A stretch of DNA of 64,000 nucleotides from Paracoccus amoyensis (GTDB taxonomy: Bacteria; Pseudomonadota; Alphaproteobacteria; Rhodobacterales; Rhodobacteraceae), in NCBI RefSeq assembly GCF_014490725.1, contig NZ_JACOQL010000001.1, positions 62,001 through 126,000 on the forward strand, written 5' to 3'. Both the position numbers and the translations under genes were made by a program. Positions 16,706 to 25,507 of the stretch are shown piece after piece. Position 1 is the first letter of the stretch. Each line of letters begins with the position of its first letter. Below the pieces are notes generated by a model. That model did no database searches, was not told where the DNA came from, and saw only the letters and a program-made list of their open reading frames with translations.

Positions 16706-17208
16706 TGGTGCAAATCTGGCAGCTAGGCCCTGATCGCGCGGCGGAATGGCGCGATATCCGACTGGCCGCCCTGCGCCTTGCGCCAGAGGCGTTTGACGCA
16801 GAACTGTCCGATTGGCAGGATCGCCCCTTGATCGATTTTGCCGACCGGCTGGCTGAACTGCCAACCTTTGCGGCGGGCGATACGCGGGGCACGCCGTTGG
16901 CCGTTGCTTCCTGGGGGGCAGGTCTGGATGACCGCGACCCCGACAGGGGCTGGCTGTTTGCCGTCTTCTGTCTGCCACAAGCCCGGGGAAGGGGTTATGC
17001 GCGGGCCGCAATCAAGGCGGTCATGGGCGATGCGCTGCAACAGGGCGCGACGTCTATGGGATTGAACGTGGTTGCGTCGAATCTGTCTGCGCAACGGCTG
17101 TATCATCGCCTTGGCTTTCGCCCGACCAACCGGCAGGGCGTCACCAATGCCCGTGGCGCCCCGGAAATCGAGATGATCCTGTCGCCGCTTTCTGCCCCGC
17201 TATGGTAA
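16705..17208 (+). CDS. GNAT family N-acetyltransferase
   Basis: A 167-residue cytoplasmic acetyltransferase of unknown substrate. The acetyl-CoA binding motif appears as LPQARGRGYARAAI (about residues 92-105), followed by LNVVASNLSAQRLYHRLGF, typical of the GNAT fold. It starts with the ATG that overlaps the stop of the preceding gene by one base; a TTG just before is less likely. Its insertion between DUF2948 and hisD suggests cotranscription, but no functional link to cell wall or histidine synthesis can be read. Confidence 0.85.
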   Translation: MVQIWQLGPDRAAEWRDIRLAALRLAPEAFDAELSDWQDRPLIDFADRLAELPTFAAGDTRGTPLAVASWGAGLDDRDPDRGWLFAVFCLPQARGRGYARAAIKAVMGDALQQGATSMGLNVVASNLSAQRLYHRLGFRPTNRQGVTNARGAPEIEMILSPLSAPLW

Positions 17209-17286
17209 CACCGCCTTGAGGCTGATCCCCGCAATCGCTAACAAGACGTGATGCAGCCGCCGTCGCTGCCCTGCGCGAGGAAGAAC

Positions 17287-18600
17287 ATGCCGGTCAAGCT
17301 GAACAGCCGCGATGCCGATTTCGAGGCCCACTTTGTCGACATGCTGTCGGCCAAGCGCGAAGATTCCGCCGATGTGAATGAGGTCGTGACGGGGATCATC
17401 GCGGATGTGCGCGGGCGTGGTGATACAGCCCTGTCCGAGTTGACGGCGAAATTTGACGGCATGGACCTGACTGCCGATCAATTGCGCTTCTCGAAGCAGG
17501 AGATTGCGGCCGAAACCGCCAAAGTCTCGGCCGAGGATCGGGCGGCGCTTGCTTTGGCCGCCGAACGGATCCGCGCCTATCACGCCCGGCAGATGCCCGA
17601 AGATATGAACTGGACCGACCCGGACGGTGCGACCCTTGGCTGGCGCTGGTCGGCCGTGTCGGCTGCGGGCTTGTATGTGCCGGGCGGGCAGGCGGCTTAT
17701 CCCTCAAGCGTGCTGATGAACGCCATTCCGGCGCGGGTTGCAGGGGTTGAGCGTCTGGTGATCTGCGTTCCGACGCCCAACGGGATCGTCAACCCGTTGG
17801 TGTTGCTGGCCGCGCAACTGGCCGGGGTCGAGGAAATCTATCGCATCGGTGGTGCGCAAGCGATTGCGGCCATGGCCTATGGCACTGACACGATCGCGCC
17901 GGTGGACAAGATCACCGGGCCGGGCAATGCTTATGTCGCTGCCGCCAAACGGCAGGTCTTTGGCCGGGTTGGGATCGACATGATCGCCGGGCCGTCCGAG
18001 GTGCTGGTGATCGCCGAAGGGGATCAGAACCCCGATTGGCTTGCATGGGATTTGTTGGCGCAAGCGGAACATGATGCCGATGCCCAGTCGATCCTGATCA
18101 CCACGGACGAGGGATTGGCGAATGCCGTTGCGGGCGCGGTCGATCGTATTCTGCCAACACTGCCGCGTGCCCAGATTGCGGGCGCAAGCTGGCGTGATTA
18201 CGGCACAATCATTGTGGTCCGCGATCTGGATGAAGCGGCCCGGTTGTCAAACCGCATCGCCCCCGAGCATCTGGAACTTTGCGTGGACGATCCCGAAGGT
18301 CTGGCCAAGAAATGTCGCCATGCCGGTGCGATTTTCCTTGGGGCCTATACCCCGGAGGCCGTGGGCGATTACGTCAGTGGTCCGAACCACGTTTTGCCAA
18401 CTGCCCGCTCGGCCCGCTTTTCATCGGGTTTGTCGGTGCTGGATTTCCTGAAACGCACCACGATGGCCCGCCTGACGCCCGGTGCATTGGCCGCGATTGG
18501 ACCGGCTGCGGTTCGTTTGGCCGCGTCCGAAGGCTTGCAGGCGCATGGCGCATCGGTGAATGCACGTCTGGCGACGTTGAATGAAAGAGAGGCTGGATGA
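17287..18600 (+). CDS. hisD: Histidinol dehydrogenase
   Basis: A zinc enzyme catalysing the last two oxidations of histidine synthesis (L-histidinol to L-histidine, NAD dependent). The 437-residue protein has the signature region ITGPGNAYVAAAKRQVFG...IDMIAGPSEVLVIA, the AEHDADAQS segment with a metal-ligand His, and the APEHLEL segment near the C-terminus. The ATG at 17287 with GAGG 6 bases upstream is preferred over an in-frame ATG 39 bases earlier. Other his genes lie apart at 32-35.5 kb, so histidine synthesis is split. The 3' end overlaps the next gene as ATGA. Confidence 0.96.
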   Translation: MPVKLNSRDADFEAHFVDMLSAKREDSADVNEVVTGIIADVRGRGDTALSELTAKFDGMDLTADQLRFSKQEIAAETAKVSAEDRAALALAAERIRAYHARQMPEDMNWTDPDGATLGWRWSAVSAAGLYVPGGQAAYPSSVLMNAIPARVAGVERLVICVPTPNGIVNPLVLLAAQLAGVEEIYRIGGAQAIAAMAYGTDTIAPVDKITGPGNAYVAAAKRQVFGRVGIDMIAGPSEVLVIAEGDQNPDWLAWDLLAQAEHDADAQSILITTDEGLANAVAGAVDRILPTLPRAQIAGASWRDYGTIIVVRDLDEAARLSNRIAPEHLELCVDDPEGLAKKCRHAGAIFLGAYTPEAVGDYVSGPNHVLPTARSARFSSGLSVLDFLKRTTMARLTPGALAAIGPAAVRLAASEGLQAHGASVNARLATLNEREAG

Positions 18601-19076
18601 GCCGTATCACCCGCATTGCAATCGACGATTCCGCAATTCCGCCCGCCACCCCCCAGATGGAGCAAGAGCGCCGCGTGGCGGTGTTCGATCTGATCGAAGA
18701 TAACAGTTTCACGGTCCCGGGTCGTGACGATCAGCCGATGATGGCGGGGCCCTACGCTTTGGATCTGGCGATCCGCGAAGGACGGCTGGTGTTCGACGTG
18801 CAGACCGAAAACGGCGAAAAAGTGGCAGAGTTTCATCTGTCGCTGGGCCCGTTCCGGCAGGTCGTGAAGGATTACTTTCAGATCTGCGAAAGCTATTTCG
18901 ACGCAGTAAAGCGCTTGCCACCCGCCCAGATCGAAGCGATCGACATGGCACGACGTGGCATTCACAACGAAGGGGCGCGGACGCTGCAAGAACGGCTTGA
19001 GGGGAAGGTCGAGCTGGATATCGACACGGCAAGACGGCTGTTCACCTTGATTTGCGCGCTTATCCCGCAGGCCTGA
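18597..19076 (+). CDS. UPF0262 family protein
   Basis: A 159-residue conserved alphaproteobacterial protein of unknown function. Typical segments are RITRIAIDD at the start, VFDLIEDNSFTV and FHLSLGPFRQVVKDYFQIC in the middle, and MARRGIHNEGARTLQERL near the end. It contains no signal peptide. It overlaps hisD by 4 bases (ATGA) and is followed 4 bases later by a phosphatase gene; this hisD-UPF0262-phosphatase order is common in related bacteria. Confidence 0.88.
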   Translation: MSRITRIAIDDSAIPPATPQMEQERRVAVFDLIEDNSFTVPGRDDQPMMAGPYALDLAIREGRLVFDVQTENGEKVAEFHLSLGPFRQVVKDYFQICESYFDAVKRLPPAQIEAIDMARRGIHNEGARTLQERLEGKVELDIDTARRLFTLICALIPQA

Positions 19077-19080
19077 TCCG

Positions 19081-19548
19081 ATGATGCAGGGCAAGTTCCC
19101 CCATTCGGTTCTGTTCTGCTGCGATCACAATGCCATCCGCTCTCCTATCGCGGAAGGCATGATGAAGAAATTCTATGGCCGTGCCGCCTATGTGCAGTCG
19201 GCGGGCGTCAAGAACGACATGGAGGTGGATGGGTTTGCCATTACCGTCTGTGACGAAATCGGGGTGAAGATTGCCAACCATCGCAGCCGCAGTTTCGAGG
19301 AAATGCAGGATTGGGGCGACGATTTGGGAGGCTTCGATCTGATTGTGGCCCTGTCCCCTGCAAGTCAGCGTCTGGCGTTGGAAATGACGCGAGTGTTTCA
19401 TCTGGATGTCGAATATTGGCCGATCATGGACCCGACCGGTCTGGCCGAGGGGCGAGCGGCGAAACTCGCCGTTTATCGGCAGACCCGCGATCAGATACAG
19501 GCAAAGATGATCGAACGCTTTGGCCCGCCGACCGAACCGCAGGACTAG
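19081..19548 (+). CDS. Low-molecular-weight protein phosphatase family
   Basis: A 155-residue protein of the LMW protein tyrosine phosphatase / arsenate reductase fold. The P-loop CX5R is seen as CDHNAIRS, with Cys14 and Arg20, followed by PIAEGMMKKFYG. A DPTG motif at about residue 119 offers the general acid Asp. Its substrate is unknown; the family includes phosphotyrosine phosphatases and arsenate reductases. Lack of ars neighbours and placement after UPF0262 argue against arsenate. It overlaps the end of the convergent DMT gene by 4 bases. Confidence 0.85.
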   Translation: MMQGKFPHSVLFCCDHNAIRSPIAEGMMKKFYGRAAYVQSAGVKNDMEVDGFAITVCDEIGVKIANHRSRSFEEMQDWGDDLGGFDLIVALSPASQRLALEMTRVFHLDVEYWPIMDPTGLAEGRAAKLAVYRQTRDQIQAKMIERFGPPTEPQD

Positions 19549-20444
19549 GCCTGCGCGTTCGATTCGCGGTTTTCTTCGGCCAGCAGCCACAGCGATGCGC
19601 CAATGATCAGCGCCGAGCCCAGCCACATTGATCCCGGTGGCACAAAGCCGAATGCCAGAACGCCCAGAATGACGTTGAACGGCAGTTTGACATGGTCAAA
19701 CGGTTGCAGAAACGCAGCATCGGCGACGGAATAGGCGCGGGCCAGCGCATATTGCGCCAAAGCCGTCAGCAGACCGGCAATCAGAAGCGCCAACATGGCG
19801 TAAAGCCCTGCCACAGCAAAGCCGCCGGCGCCGGGCACCACTGTCAGAACCGCATTCAGGGGCGTCATCAGCGCCAACAGATACAGGGTCAGTGTCTCGG
19901 GGGTTTCGGTGGCGGTCATGCGTTTGGTCATCAGCGAGGCGGCTGCCCACAGGGCTGCGGCGCCGACCGGGGCCAGCGCCCAAGGGGTAAAAGCCTCGGA
20001 CCAGGGCGCAAGGATGATCGACCCGCCAATGAAACCCACGATCACCGCAAGCCAGCGGGCGAGGGTCACCCGCTCCTGCAGCCAAAGCGATGCCCCGATG
20101 GTGACGAAGAACGGCGACAGCATTATCAGTGAAATGGCCTGCCAGATCTGGACATGGGCAAGGCCAAATGTCCAAAGCTGCACCCCGCCCACGCCAAACG
20201 CCACGCGCAAAATATGGGCGGGCAGGTGCCGTGTCTTGAATGCGGCCAGCCCGACGCCCTGCCATGGCAGCAGCGCGATCAATGCGATGCCGTATTGCCA
20301 GAAGGTCGCCGTTGGCGCGGCCACGCCCAATTTCATCGTCACGAATTGCAGCAATGTGTTGACGCATGCAAACAACGCACCCGCGCCGATCATCAGCAGT
20401 GCGCCCTGCATCGCGGGACCGGATCTTGAGGGGGCAGAGGTCAT
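19545..20444 (-). CDS. DMT superfamily (EamA) permease
   Basis: A ten-helix inner membrane transporter made of two EamA repeats over 299 residues. The first repeat includes GALLMIGAGALFACVNTLLQ, and the second has a PVGAAALWAAASLMTK helix. The start at 20444 was chosen because AGGAG sits 8 bases upstream; a longer version would start at 20480. Substrate is unknown; relatives export amino acids or metabolites. The gene converges on the phosphatase gene and has no obvious functional partner. Confidence 0.88.
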   Translation of the reverse strand: MTSAPSRSGPAMQGALLMIGAGALFACVNTLLQFVTMKLGVAAPTATFWQYGIALIALLPWQGVGLAAFKTRHLPAHILRVAFGVGGVQLWTFGLAHVQIWQAISLIMLSPFFVTIGASLWLQERVTLARWLAVIVGFIGGSIILAPWSEAFTPWALAPVGAAALWAAASLMTKRMTATETPETLTLYLLALMTPLNAVLTVVPGAGGFAVAGLYAMLALLIAGLLTALAQYALARAYSVADAAFLQPFDHVKLPFNVILGVLAFGFVPPGSMWLGSALIIGASLWLLAEENRESNAQA

Positions 20445-20606
20445 TCGCACGGCTCCTGTCATACGTCTTGGCCTGATCAAAGGCAGACAGAAGCGCTTTT
20501 ATGCGTTCCGGCGCGGCTGCCGGAAAGGATCTGCACCCCGCCCCAAGATCGCAGCCATATGGCCGCAACCCTCAGATAGGGCGAGGTGTTTGCGCTGGCA
20601 AGCCAC

Positions 20607-20837
20607 TCAGTGGCGACGCCAGTTTGACGGCACGTCCCACATCGGACGCTCAAGTTCTGCGTCGACATCATCACGGGTCAGGCCGATATCGTAAAGCTGA
20701 TCGTCGCTGAGCTGCGACAGGTCGACCCGGGTTCGATGCAGAGCCAGCATCGTCCGAATGCGCTGGATCCAGTTCGAACGCGGGATGCCAGCGTATCCGG
20801 CAGCTACATTCGGCACAGCATTGCATTTGTCAGTCAT
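20607..20837 (-). CDS. DUF1127 small protein
   Basis: A 76-residue protein whose C-terminal half is the arginine-rich DUF1127 domain (LSQLSDDQLYDIGLTRDDVDAE). Some members of this family bind RNA or influence phosphate and carbon metabolism in alphaproteobacteria, but no role can be read here. A ribosome binding site GGAG lies 9 bases before the ATG. It is transcribed divergently from a LysR gene, with a LysR-type palindrome between them, suggesting control by that regulator. Confidence 0.88.
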   Translation of the reverse strand: MTDKCNAVPNVAAGYAGIPRSNWIQRIRTMLALHRTRVDLSQLSDDQLYDIGLTRDDVDAELERPMWDVPSNWRRH

Positions 20838-20860
20838 TGATCTGCTCCGTTTATCCGTCG

Positions 20861-20877
20861 CATCACGACAAGTGATG
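20861..20877. promoter_or_regulatory. Candidate LysR-type operator
   Basis: CATCAC-N5-GTGATG is a perfect 17-bp palindrome that contains the LysR core ATC-N9-GAT (T-N11-A). It lies between the divergent DUF1127 gene and the LysR gene, 23 bp upstream of the DUF1127 start and about 100 bp from the LysR start. That position fits autoregulation and control of the neighbour. Confidence 0.6.
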
Positions 20878-20974
20878 GGTGTCCTCTGTTTGATTTCAGT
20901 AATTGATATATGGGCCGGTTTGATGTATTTTAAAAACGAATGGTTTTGATCTGAAACATCAGAGGAACTGATCG

Positions 20975-21841
20975 ATGCGCAATCTGGATATCGCCACGCT
21001 GCGGTCGCTTCAGGCGGTTGCGGAATATGGCACCGTCACCCGCGCCGCTGATGCGCTGAACATGACGCAAAGCGCGTTATCGATGCAGATGAAGCGGTTG
21101 GAAACGCAGTTTCAGCGCCCGGTCTTGGAAAAGCAGGGTCGTGGGGTCGTGCTGTCGGTTTTCGCTCAGGAGTTGCTGACGGAAAGTCGGAAGCTGGTGG
21201 CACAGAATGATGCGATCCTTGCCCGTTTCGCGGGGCAGCAGCCCTCGGGCCGTCTACGGCTTGGGCTGACGACCGACTGGATGTTTGTTCATGTTCCCAA
21301 GGCCGTGCGGCATTTTCGTGAAGCTAATCCTAACATTGAAGTCGTAATCAGCGACGGCCGCACCAGCGTGTTGCGCCAGCTTTTTCGGCAGGGCGATCTG
21401 GACCTGATCCTGACGACGGAATTCGACTGCCCGTCCGGGGCGCAGCATCTGTTAAAGGCCGATCTGGCGTGGTTTGGCGCCGTTGGCGGCGATGCCTGGA
21501 CCAAACGCCCGCTGCCGCTGGCGAACTCACCATCCTGCGCATATTTTCCCAAAGGCCTTACCGCGCTGGAGGCTGCTGGCATCAAGTGGGAACATGTTCC
21601 CGGGATCGGCGATTGCGAGGCGAATCAGGTGCTGACGGCGGCCGATCTGGGGGTAAATATTTACCCGCGCGCGCTGCCACAGCCGGGGCTGGAGGTGATT
21701 GACCATGGCGGATCTTTGCCGCCATTGCCAGCGACGTGGTTGAATATCTACATCACCGATGGACCAGCCAAGGCAGCCGCAGCCGAATTCGCGGGTTTTC
21801 TGCGCCGCGCGGTCTGCGAAGTGACCGCCGTCGCCGCATAG
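20975..21841 (+). CDS. LysR family transcriptional regulator
   Basis: A 288-residue regulator with an N-terminal winged helix (about 5-62; GTVTRAADALNMTQSALSMQMKRLE) and a C-terminal periplasmic-binding-like effector domain (about 90-285). Effector and targets are unknown. The nearest divergent gene is DUF1127. Base composition of this gene and the next one to the right is lower in GC than that of the taurine block. Confidence 0.92.
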   Translation: MRNLDIATLRSLQAVAEYGTVTRAADALNMTQSALSMQMKRLETQFQRPVLEKQGRGVVLSVFAQELLTESRKLVAQNDAILARFAGQQPSGRLRLGLTTDWMFVHVPKAVRHFREANPNIEVVISDGRTSVLRQLFRQGDLDLILTTEFDCPSGAQHLLKADLAWFGAVGGDAWTKRPLPLANSPSCAYFPKGLTALEAAGIKWEHVPGIGDCEANQVLTAADLGVNIYPRALPQPGLEVIDHGGSLPPLPATWLNIYITDGPAKAAAAEFAGFLRRAVCEVTAVAA

Positions 21842-21920
21842 TCCAGCGATATCGACCAAGAAATGACTTCCCTCATAAGTTGATACCGGTCATTGTGCCG
21901 GCGACTTTTGGGGAACTTCC

Positions 21921-23498
21921 ATGATCGATGACCTCTCGCGCCTGGCGATATTGAATGGCACCGACAAGTTCGGTTTGCATGACTATACCCCGGTTTACTT
22001 CGATCTTCTGAAGGATTTGCAGGATCAGACGCTGCGAATGATGGAAATTGGCGTGGGCGGCTATGGCTATCCTGATCGCGGCGGCGAGTCGCTGGCGACA
22101 TGGCGCGATTTTCTGCCCAATGCTTTCGTTGTCGGTATCGACATCCAACCAAAGACGATGGACCTTGGTCCGCGTGTGAAAATTCTGCAGGGCAGTCAGG
22201 TGGACGCAGAATTTTTGGCAGATGCCGTCAAGACCTATGGTCCCTTTGATGTCATTCTGGACGATGGCAGCCATTTGAATGAACATGTGGTCGAGACTTT
22301 CGGCCTGCTGTTCCCGACATTGGCGCCCGGTGGGATTTATATCGTCGAAGATGTGCAGACCGCGACCTTTCCGAAATACGGAGGATCGTTAGAGCTGAGC
22401 GAGCCGAACATGGTCGGCTTTTTTGCTGCCATGGCCGAAGGTTTGTTCAACGGCAAAGACCTTGGCGACGTTGCCGCGATCGAGCGGTTTCACAATATCA
22501 TCGTTATTCACAAACGGGATGCGCAAGGGCGAGGGCCGACGGCGGAAGACAATCGGTATGTCAGATCGGCGGACGAGGCCGGACTGGCTCGCCACACCGC
22601 ATCGCCCGACGTTTTCATCGACGCGGACAGGCTGAACGCACTGGCCGATTCCTGTGACGACGGGCAGGTTGCTATTGTCCATGGCGAGAAACGGGACTGT
22701 CGGCTTTTGCAGGAATTGTTCCTGCACATAGATCATCGCGAGATCAGGGTCCATTTCCCGACCGCACCCATCCATGACGCGGCAAAATCTGTCATTTCGA
22801 TGGCGGTGTATCCGGGGCAGGCAGTTCTGGTGGCAGGCGATAACGACTATCCGTCGAACTTCGCGTTTGATACCGCCAATCCCAGAGTCGTTTCAGCGAT
22901 CGCGGAAATGGCCCAAGCCATTCAGGATGAGGCCGCAACAGCCAACGGTATTCTGATGTATCTTTCCGTGAGTCAGAAAATGCAGCAAGTCCAGAATTGC
23001 GATGAATATATAGAGCGGTTGGCGGCGCTGAAATCGACGGATCGCCGTTATTATCGTTTGGCCATAGCCAGCGCGATGGCGAAGAATGATTGGACCAAGA
23101 CGGTATCTTTGGGGCGGGAGGCCCTGCAACATCATTCGGACGATCCACAGTTCAGTGCAAATCTGGCCCGTGGACTTCGCTTCACGGATGGTGTGGACGC
23201 GGCCCACGATATGCTGAGTGCGGCTTATCAGAAGATGCCCCGTGCAATGCCGATCATCAATGGGTTGGCCAGCCTTAAAGTCGCGAAAGGCGATGTGGAT
23301 GGCGGGATCCAACTGCATGAAATATGTGTCGAACTTACCAGACCGCACGCAAGGGCCAAGCGGCTTCAGGACTTGCTGAAACTTTGCCGTGCAAAACAGA
23401 AACCGGAGGCGTCCCGCCGCGTCGCCGAAAAGCTGCTTGAATATACGCCGGATGATCCCGACGCATTGGACGTTTTGCAAAAGACGACCAGCCGCTGA
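21921..23498 (+). CDS. Class I SAM methyltransferase with long helical C-terminal region
   Basis: A 525-residue protein. The N-terminal 240 residues are a SAM-dependent methyltransferase similar to macrolide or cephalosporin O-methyltransferases. Glycine motif MEIGVGGYG lies at 41-49, the acidic VGIDIQ at 71-76, a metal-type DDGSH at 114-118 and GGIYIVEDV at 137-145. The C-terminal half (about 360-520) is helical with repeat-like segments (YYRLAIASAMAKNDW, QFSANLARGL, PIINGLASLKVAKGD) suggestive of TPR. The substrate is unknown; such proteins often sit in glycan or natural-product loci, absent here. Its sequence is notably AT-richer than its neighbours, a sign of recent transfer. Confidence 0.75.
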   Translation: MIDDLSRLAILNGTDKFGLHDYTPVYFDLLKDLQDQTLRMMEIGVGGYGYPDRGGESLATWRDFLPNAFVVGIDIQPKTMDLGPRVKILQGSQVDAEFLADAVKTYGPFDVILDDGSHLNEHVVETFGLLFPTLAPGGIYIVEDVQTATFPKYGGSLELSEPNMVGFFAAMAEGLFNGKDLGDVAAIERFHNIIVIHKRDAQGRGPTAEDNRYVRSADEAGLARHTASPDVFIDADRLNALADSCDDGQVAIVHGEKRDCRLLQELFLHIDHREIRVHFPTAPIHDAAKSVISMAVYPGQAVLVAGDNDYPSNFAFDTANPRVVSAIAEMAQAIQDEAATANGILMYLSVSQKMQQVQNCDEYIERLAALKSTDRRYYRLAIASAMAKNDWTKTVSLGREALQHHSDDPQFSANLARGLRFTDGVDAAHDMLSAAYQKMPRAMPIINGLASLKVAKGDVDGGIQLHEICVELTRPHARAKRLQDLLKLCRAKQKPEASRRVAEKLLEYTPDDPDALDVLQKTTSR

Positions 23499-23525
23499 TC
23501 AAAGCGACTGGCCGTCGGCAATGTG

Positions 23526-25328
23526 TCAGACCACGACGCCTGCGCCTTCGGTCGCGGGTCCGGCAACGGCGCGGAACACCGCAAACATTTCCCGGCCCAT
23601 CCCTTCGGCATTGTCCGAGCCGTCAAATGGCACGGGTTTGCGATCCGCGAAGGTGTCCGTCAGGTTTTCGATCACGCCCATCACCGCATCAAGCCGGATG
23701 ACATCTCCGTCCCGCACTCGGGCCAGCGGACCACCCACCGAGGCTTCGGGAGAAATATGAATTGCTGCCGGAACCTTGCCCGATGCGCCGGACATGCGGC
23801 CATCCGTGACCAAAGCAACCTTCAATCCGCGATCCTGTAACACGGCAAGCATTGGCGTCAGCGAATGCAGTTCGGGCATGCCGTTGGCGCGTGGCCCCTG
23901 AAAACGCACGACGACAATCGTGTCTTCGGTAAATTCGCCGTTCTTGAAGGCAAGTTTGACCTGCTCCTGATCGCTGAAAACACGGGCCTTGGCTTCGATG
24001 ATGTGGCGTTCGGGGGCAACTGCGCTGACCTTGATCACACCGCGACCCAGATTGCCCTCCAACTGCTTTAGCCCCCCCGTCTTGGCGAACGGTTCCGAGG
24101 CGGGACGCAGGATTTTGTCGTTCAACGTATCCTTGGCGCCTGCATCCCAACGGATGCGTGCTCCATCCAGTTTCGGCTCGGCCGTGTAGCCATCCAGACC
24201 CGTCCCGTTGATGGTCTTGACGTCAGGGTGCAGCAGGCCAGCCTCCAGCAGTTGGCCGATCATGTAGCCGATGCCGCCAGCGGCGTGGAAGTGGTTCACA
24301 TCCGCCAGGCCGTTGGGATAAACGCGGGCCATCAGCGGCACGGCTTCGGAAATGTCGTGGAAATCCTCAATATCAATCAGGATGCCAGCGGCTTTTGCCA
24401 TGGCCGGAATATGCATGACCAGATTGGTCGAGCCGCCGGTGGACATCAGTCCGACCATGCCGTTGACAAAGGCTTTTTCATCAAGGACTTCGCCAGCCGG
24501 CAGATAGTCGTTGCCCAGTTTGGTGATGGCGGCGGCGCGTTCGACGCCGGCGATCGTCAAGGCTTCGCGCAGCGGGGTATTTGGGTTCACGAAGCTGCTG
24601 CCGGGCAGGTGCATGCCCATGAATTCCATCAGCATCTGATTACTGTTGGCGGTGCCATAGAAGGTGCAGGTGCCCGGCGAATGATAGGATGCCATTTCGG
24701 CCGCCATCAGCACGTCGCGGCCCACTTCGCCCGATGCGAATTGCTGACGCACTTTCGACTTTTCGTCATTGGGCAAGCCCGAAGGCATCGGACCGGCGGG
24801 CAGGAATACGGCCGGAATATGGCCAAAGGTTCCTGCCGCCATTACCAGCCCGGGCACGATCTTGTCGCAAACGCCCAGATACAGCGCCGCGTCAAAGCAA
24901 TCATGGGACAGCGCGACACCCGCAGCCAGCGCGATCACGTCGCGCGAAAACAGCGACAGTTCCATGCCTGCGCGACCTTGGGTGACGCCGTCGCACATTG
25001 CGGGAACGCCACCAGCCACCTGCACGGTCGCGCCCGCGGCATGGCCAGCCTTGCGGATCAGGTCGGGATAACGCTCGTAGGGCTGATGGGCCGACAGCAT
25101 ATCGTTATAGGCCGTCACGATCCCGATATTGGGTTTGCGCGTCGCGACGAAATCTTCCTTGTCGGGCATCGCGGCATAAACATGGGCCTGATTGCCGCAG
25201 GACAGATGTGCGCGGCGCGGCCCTTCTTCGGCGGCACGGGCGATTTTTTTCAGATATGCATCTCGGCTGGAATGCGAACGATTTCGAATGCGGTCGGTAA
25301 CACGATCAATAGTGGCGTGAAGGCTCAT
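23526..25328 (-). CDS. edd: Phosphogluconate dehydratase
   Basis: First dedicated enzyme of the Entner-Doudoroff pathway, converting 6-phosphogluconate to 2-keto-3-deoxy-6-phosphogluconate with an iron-sulfur cluster. The 600-residue product belongs to the IlvD/Edd family. Visible signatures are [36 protein letters not shown] and the C-terminal [21 protein letters not shown]. Length is typical. No eda aldolase gene is adjacent, but zwf, pgl and pgi lie 2 kb away. A palindrome GTTAGCGATAAC 37 bp upstream suggests shared control with zwf. Confidence 0.95.
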   Translation of the reverse strand: MSLHATIDRVTDRIRNRSHSSRDAYLKKIARAAEEGPRRAHLSCGNQAHVYAAMPDKEDFVATRKPNIGIVTAYNDMLSAHQPYERYPDLIRKAGHAAGATVQVAGGVPAMCDGVTQGRAGMELSLFSRDVIALAAGVALSHDCFDAALYLGVCDKIVPGLVMAAGTFGHIPAVFLPAGPMPSGLPNDEKSKVRQQFASGEVGRDVLMAAEMASYHSPGTCTFYGTANSNQMLMEFMGMHLPGSSFVNPNTPLREALTIAGVERAAAITKLGNDYLPAGEVLDEKAFVNGMVGLMSTGGSTNLVMHIPAMAKAAGILIDIEDFHDISEAVPLMARVYPNGLADVNHFHAAGGIGYMIGQLLEAGLLHPDVKTINGTGLDGYTAEPKLDGARIRWDAGAKDTLNDKILRPASEPFAKTGGLKQLEGNLGRGVIKVSAVAPERHIIEAKARVFSDQEQVKLAFKNGEFTEDTIVVVRFQGPRANGMPELHSLTPMLAVLQDRGLKVALVTDGRMSGASGKVPAAIHISPEASVGGPLARVRDGDVIRLDAVMGVIENLTDTFADRKPVPFDGSDNAEGMGREMFAVFRAVAGPATEGAGVVV

Positions 25329-25364
25329 AAGATTGGCTCCCCTAGCTTGTGACCAGTATAGCCC

Positions 25365-25376
25365 GTTAGCGATAAC
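25365..25376. promoter_or_regulatory. Candidate CceR-type (LacI family) operator upstream of edd
   Basis: GTTAGCGATAAC is a 12-bp near-perfect palindrome (ideal GTTAGCGCTAAC), 37 bp upstream of the edd start. An equivalent copy in the other orientation precedes zwf at 27252-27263. LacI-family regulators recognise such sites, and CceR of Rhodobacter sphaeroides is reported to control Entner-Doudoroff genes through a similar motif. Confidence 0.65.
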
Positions 25377-25507
25377 AGTTCAACTATCACTTGTGGACTG
25401 AACCCAATCAATTGCCAGTGCGAAGCGAATATTCGGCAATTGCAAACTCTGGCACGCTTGTGCCGGCGCGGGCGTCGTGCCAGATCAGCCATGAAAGGAT
25501 ACCATCC

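Noticed and set aside
14894..17011. A 700-codon minus-strand frame opposite murA, DUF2948 and the GNAT gene
   Set aside because: No domain and a composition typical of an antisense shadow; the plus-strand genes have clear motifs.
17232..17243. A third copy of the edd/zwf palindrome near hisD (CAATCGCTAACA)
   Set aside because: Only one half is conserved and hisD is not a carbon-catabolic gene; treated as chance similarity.
20758..20949. A 63-codon plus-strand frame opposite DUF1127
   Set aside because: It overlaps the recognisable DUF1127 gene and has no domain or good ribosome binding site.
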